This document shows positions 60,013 to 64,000 of a stretch of DNA of 64,000 nucleotides, piece after piece (position 1 is the first letter of the stretch; each line of letters opens with the position of its first letter). Both the position numbers and the translations under genes were made by a program. The notes under the pieces were generated by a model. The model saw only the letters and a list, made by a program, of their open reading frames with translations, did no database searches and was not told the DNA's origin. Source of the DNA: Cryptomeria japonica (Eukaryota; Streptophyta; Pinopsida; Cupressales; Cupressaceae); contig NC_081408.1 in NCBI RefSeq assembly GCF_030272615.1, positions 620,926,476 to 620,990,475 on the forward strand. Direction: 5' to 3'.

Positions 60013-60024
60013 GCTCTGATACCA
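60013..60024 (-). promoter_or_regulatory. Chromovirus primer-binding site
   Basis: TGGTATCAGAGC on the minus strand, two bases from the 5' LTR: the initiator tRNA-Met complement also used by the Copia elements here. Confidence 0.88.
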
Positions 60025-60026
60025 CT

Positions 60027-61529
60027 TGATGTAGAGCCCTCCTCGTTACTTGCTAAACACCTCCAAATGTATGACACTGAACCCTTAACACATGGATGGG
60101 ATCCTATCAAGACAAGGCTCTACAGCTTTAGTACAATCTTCTCAACATCTCCAAGACCCTCTCTTACTCAATTAGGGGTATCTTGCTAAAACACATGCCA
60201 TGGTACCCCCAAGGGTTACAAATAATTTCTACACCAGTTTTGGGTCATACAAAACTTCCCAAGTTCAAAGAAAGCATCGGTGGCAAGGGTACCTACTCAT
60301 TCCTTAAGAAACTCACTCAATTAGGCCTAGTCACTTGTAGCCCTATTTAACAAGTAAAGGGACCTTAAGTTTCAATTTTCCCAAACACCTTGGTAAAAAA
60401 ATTATGGATTCAAATACCCTTTGCAAATTTATACAAGTCCCCAATAGGAAGGGTCAAGGTCTGGAAAATAAAGGTCTTTGTCGGTAGGAATTTGACTGTC
60501 CTAGAAGGGCTAATTGAGTCTCTTTTTTGAAACAACTATGTTTAGATGAATGAACCGGTGGGTTACAATCCCATGGGCATGTTGGAAAACATTAACCAAT
60601 AGCGATTCTAGGGTTACATGCCTGGAAGCATCGCCATTTGCACACAAGGTGATTTTGTTTGTTCAAGGTCTAGGTAGCCACATAGAGATGCCTACCTAGG
60701 GTCGCTTCAAACACTTCCCTCCCTTTCTCCTTCTGTAAAAGACTCTTAAAAATATAAAATACATTGACCATACTTTCCTTTCACCAGATTCCATGAGCCT
60801 CAGATTGGTAAAGTGCAAGATATGGCCATGAATGAGGAAAAACCCAAGGTAAACCCTGGTTTTGCTGAGTACCTACAACAAAACTTCAATATCAGGAGCA
60901 ACACACACAATCAAGTCTCCAAATAAAAATCAAAATAGAGTCAACTCTCCTCTTAAATCAATTCACATCATTGGGAATGGATCCCAATTCATACAAAACC
61001 GTACCACAGACCAAAACTCTAGAATTGTAGGAAAACTCATAATTTTATTGGTTTGTTTGCATCAAAAAATCTTCTCCGTACAATCACCCCATTGGAAAAT
61101 AGATCTTTGAGGCATATAAACAATTCCTCAACTACTCTCAACTGAAAATCAAGAGGTTAGAGCTGTTGGAGAAGTTTCAAATTACAAAAAGCAAAAAGTG
61201 CATAAAAGTTGCTCATGACAACTTTTGCAAAAGTTGTCAAAATGTCATATTTCACCTCCTAATGCCTTGGGTCAAGTTCAATCCCTCCTAAAACATCTTA
61301 AAACACTCAAAACCAACACATTGGATCCCTATTGTCCAAAAGTCCTAATTGGCTCATAGAAATGCCAAAATAGGAGTTTGGCTCACAAGATGGGATTCAT
61401 TATTACAAACATATAATACATGATTAAAAACCTATATAAAACATCCTAAAGACATTGTTAATGCCTTATCCTCCCTTATCAGAGTCTATCATGTCATCTT
61501 GAAGGGTTTGATGAGGTGCTCCTACACCA
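60027..61529 (-). repeat. Chromovirus 5' LTR (1503 bp)
   Basis: Plus-strand view TGATGTAGAG...CCTACACCA, followed by the GAAAA duplication. Homologous along its length to 47624-49138. Confidence 0.92.
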
Positions 61530-61534
61530 GAAAA

Positions 61535-61701
61535 GTTTGTGCATTTGAGCTTGAAGAGTTTGGTCCTATTGCTACTGTAAAGACTGAGTTAGCTTTCAAA
61601 GCATTAACATCAACATCATCATCATCTGACAAAACTGATTAGAAAACACTTTATGCAAAAGAACTTGAAGATATGAGGAGAGAAAATGAAGAACTTGAAG
61701 C
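61535..61701 (+). pseudogene. Copia-B gag, middle fragment
   Basis: Resumes the gag frame after the chromovirus: VCAFELEEFGPIATVKTELA, a Thr/Ser run, one TAG, then ELEDMRRENEELEA. It ends at the GAAGC target of the solo LTR. Confidence 0.85.
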
Positions 61702-62882
61702 TATTAGGCCCAATATGGAAAGCTAATGTACTGAGAGGGGAGGGGTGAATCAGTACTCCAAAACTTTTCTTTGATAATAACCTTACTGTTATGCATAAAT
61801 AGAATAGTGCAGTAACATAAAATAAAACTAAAATCAACAGATAACAATCATACATGATTCACTCCATAACACATATATTTTGGTCATGTAGAAACTCTTG
61901 GTTAGAGAGAAAAATTGTAGTGGGGATGGCACCCACAACTTCACTACTACAATAATAAAAAATGCTCGGTTAGAGCTACATTTAGCTATTTCTGATAGCT
62001 TACCCTGTTAGGAGTATCAAGATCAGTTAGATCTACCTTACTAAAGGATTTTACAACACTATATAAATGTTGCACCTAGTTAAAGGATTTACAATTTATA
62101 GACTTGGTTAGAGTCTTTTACCCTATTAAAGGTTTCTCTTACAACTTCAAAATATTACAATAAAATCATTACAAATATCTGCATCTTTACATCTGAAATA
62201 TTATAGCAGATTCTATGTGCTTAGAATAAGATTACCTAGCTTGTAGCATACCTCGGTAACCCATATTGTAACTTGGTAAACCCTTCTGTTTACTTTGTTC
62301 TTTGATTGTTCACTGATAACCTTCTCAGTGACCTCTCTGTGTCTCTATAACAGTCTTCTTTCATGCATACACACACATATCTCACATCTCTTGTATATCT
62401 CTCCTAACCCTAAAATCATGCTATATAAATAGATCTCTTACAACAGTGATTTGATTCATTGCTTCGATCTTACAAAAAGATTCCTTGAATGAATAACTAA
62501 ACAATATATTTCATTGGTTATATTGACCTTGTAATCATACACAATCTCTTAGTGCAATTTCCAATGCAAAAACGGTTAGATGTGCCTCGATCTTGTAACA
62601 TGTTTTCATGTGCATGTACAGGTTCAATGTATCTGGTAAAACATTTCACTCAGTGAATATCAACTCGATGAGTTAACTTTACCACTCGGTAGCCATGAAA
62701 CATTACTCGGTAAACAGCTCGGTGAATACTACATTCTGTGACTGCTTTCTTCTATAACCGACTAGACTGTTCATACTAACTTCTCTGTGTGTACCGACTG
62801 CATGATTCGGTAATACCAACCGACTAAAATATATAGTATGACTTTGGATATGAAACTAATGGCAATTTGATAAGTAGTAACA
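61702..62882 (-). repeat. Solo LTR, antisense, in Copia-B gag
   Basis: 1181 bp flanked by GAAGC at 61697-61701 and 62883-62887. Plus-strand view TATTAGGCCC...GTAGTAACA; the first TG is TA by one transition. It shares GAGGGG(A/G)GGGGTGAATCAG with the inverse of the Copia-B LTR end, so it belongs to a related family in reverse. Removing it with one GAAGC rejoins gag exactly (EELEA then LFARK). Confidence 0.85.
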
Positions 62883-62887
62883 GAAGC

Positions 62888-63212
62888 ACTATTTGCAAGG
62901 AAGATGCCTAAAGGTCCAATGGGAAGTAAGTATGAAGGTAAAGCACCTTTCAAATGTTTTAATTGCAGTAAAGCTGGTCATATAGCTTCTAGGTGTCCTG
63001 ATAGACATGCAAGAATAAGGGAGGAAGCAAAAAGAACATATAAGCCTAACCCTAAATATCGGAGATATGGATTTAAGAAAAATAGAGATAAGTCATGTTA
63101 CTATGTAGATGAAGGTGTTACAGATGATTCCAATGAAGATCCAATAGATAGCGGATGGGCTTTTGTTGTGATAAAAGAAGATCAACCAACACCTATTGTC
63201 AAACAAGTATAG
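62888..63212 (+). pseudogene. Copia-B gag C-terminus with zinc knuckle
   Basis: FARKMPKGPMGSKYEGKAPF, then an intact CX2CX4HX4C knuckle CFNCSKAGHIASRC, then a basic stretch and an acidic tail (YVDEGVTDDSNEDPID). Open for 102 codons from 62904; stop at 63210. Confidence 0.85.
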
Positions 63213-64000
63213 TAGGCACTGGAAGCAAAAAATTGAAGAAAACGATGAATGGATCATAGATAGTAGATGCTTGCATCATATGACTGGTGATAAAAGAAAA
63301 TTCTTATCATTTTAGGAAATTCATGGAGGTCTAGTAAGGTTTGGAGATGATAAATCTTGTTTAATCAAAGGAAGAGGCACTATATCCTTGGATGGTAAGC
63401 ACAATATTGATAATGTTTATTATGTATAAGGTTTAAAGCATAATCTTTTGAGTGTTGGTCAGTTAGTTGAGAAAGGATTTCAGTTACAATTCAAGAATGG
63501 AAAATGCAAAATCATAAACAGAATTGGATTAGAGATTGCAACTAGTAATCAAACTAAAGGTAATATCTCTCATTTGAATACCAGTAATAAGACATGTTTG
63601 ATTGCACACATTGATGAAAGTTGGTTATGGCATAAAAGACTCTGTCATGTAAATTTTGATTGCATTGTAAAGACTAGTTCAACTAAGGCAGTAAGGGATT
63701 TACCTAAGATTGTGAAACCTCATAAGCCGGTATGTAAGGAATGTCAAATGGGAAAGCAAGTTAGAACAACATTAAAGAGCATTAATGAGAAATCCAATAA
63801 TATTCTTGATTTAATTCATATTGATTTATGTGGCCCAACAAGAACAAGAAGTCTACAAGGGGATAGATACTTTATGCTAATAATTGATGATTATTCTAGA
63901 ATGTGTTGGGTTACTTTTCTCAGGGAGAAATAAGAAGCTTTTGGAAGCTTCAAGATATACAAGACAATGGTAGAGAATGAAACCGACAAGAAAATCAAAT
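63213..64000 (+). pseudogene. Copia-B protease and integrase N-half
   Basis: Protease context WIIDSRCLHHMTGD (63250-63291) with DSR for DSG, as in Copia-1. Stops near 63315 and 63427. Then 161 open codons: preintegrase zinc region (LWHKRLCHVNF, VCKECQMGKQ) and the integrase start with the first catalytic Asp (LIHIDLCGPTRT) and MLIIDDYSRMCW. A TAA at 63931 follows FLREK. The rest is outside the window. Confidence 0.85.

Larger units (their letters stand above)
47624..61529 (-). mobile_element. Chromovirus (Ty3/Gypsy) nested in Copia-B
   Basis: 13.9 kb including the 6.2-kb Copia-D (7.7 kb without it). Flanked by GAAAA at 47619-47623 and 61530-61534. LTRs of 1.5 kb start and end with TG(A/G)TGTAG and its inverse. 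In minus direction: LTR, tRNA-Met primer site, gag, protease, RT, RNase H, integrase, chromodomain, LTR. The chromodomain at the end of integrase marks the chromovirus clade, Tekay-like by LTR length and wording (lineage inferred). Confidence 0.93.
45880..64000 (+). mobile_element. Copia-B, SIRE-like LTR retrotransposon (continues past the window)
   Basis: 5' LTR 45880-46987, primer site, gag (47045-47623, 61535-61701, 62888-63212), protease and integrase start (63213-64000). It interrupts X copy 2 after GGATGGATGCCT; the uninterrupted X copy 1 reads GGATGAATGCCTAATCC there. It is itself split by a chromovirus and by a solo LTR; removing each with one target copy rejoins its gag frame. Confidence 0.88.

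Noticed and set aside
59464-60189. 241-codon + strand ORF
   Set aside because: Antisense to the chromovirus gag on the minus strand, whose gag motifs are clear; Ser-rich shadow reading that runs on into the LTR.

Overview
The window is plant repeat DNA: about 64 kb of LTR retrotransposons inserted into one another, with no host gene, tRNA or rRNA that I can support. The plant initiator-tRNA-Met primer sites, the SIRE-, Tork/Tnt1-, Tat- and chromovirus-type proteins, the very long LTRs, the high AT content and the depth of nesting indicate a seed plant with a large genome. A gymnosperm such as a conifer is my best guess, but that is inference only. Apart from one 1056-codon reading frame, every protein here is decayed.

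Layout. The outermost element is Copia-1 (SIRE-like, + strand), now in pieces at 1-2486, 7128-8296, 37207-37507 and 38322-39967. Four insertions split it. (a) Copia-2 (Tork/Tnt1-like, +) at 2487-7122, target duplication ATTGA. (b) Family X copy 1 at 8297-37206, flanked by a 46-bp duplication. (c) A solo LTR at 37508-38321, target duplication GTTGT. (d) Family X copy 2 from 39968, lying in the Copia-1 3' LTR.

X copy 1 holds a 26.5-kb minus-strand Tat-lineage Gypsy element, Gypsy-M (9840-36339), with two RNase H domains. Between its integrase and its 3' LTR it carries an antisense (+ strand) plant-mobile-domain gene that has its own TATA box, start codon and a phase-0 intron (10877-13338). A younger element, Gypsy-NA (15188-23667, +), sits inside Gypsy-M. 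It has no RT or integrase but keeps one intact frame containing a retropepsin-like and a G-patch-like domain.

X copy 2 is interrupted at 45880 by Copia-B (SIRE-like, +), which runs off the right end of the window. Copia-B contains a minus-strand chromovirus at 47624-61529 (target duplication GAAAA) and an antisense solo LTR at 61702-62882 (target duplication GAAGC). The chromovirus contains Copia-D (−) at 51601-57773 (target duplication GATAG).

How the parts relate. Order of insertion follows from nesting. Copia-1 is oldest, then X, then Gypsy-M and Copia-B, then the chromovirus and Gypsy-NA, with Copia-D inside the chromovirus. Gypsy-NA and Gypsy-M share an unusual primer-binding site, a linker motif and the protease plus G-patch order, so Gypsy-NA looks like a dependent derivative of a Tat-type element. 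All coordinates, junctions and percentages were read by eye.
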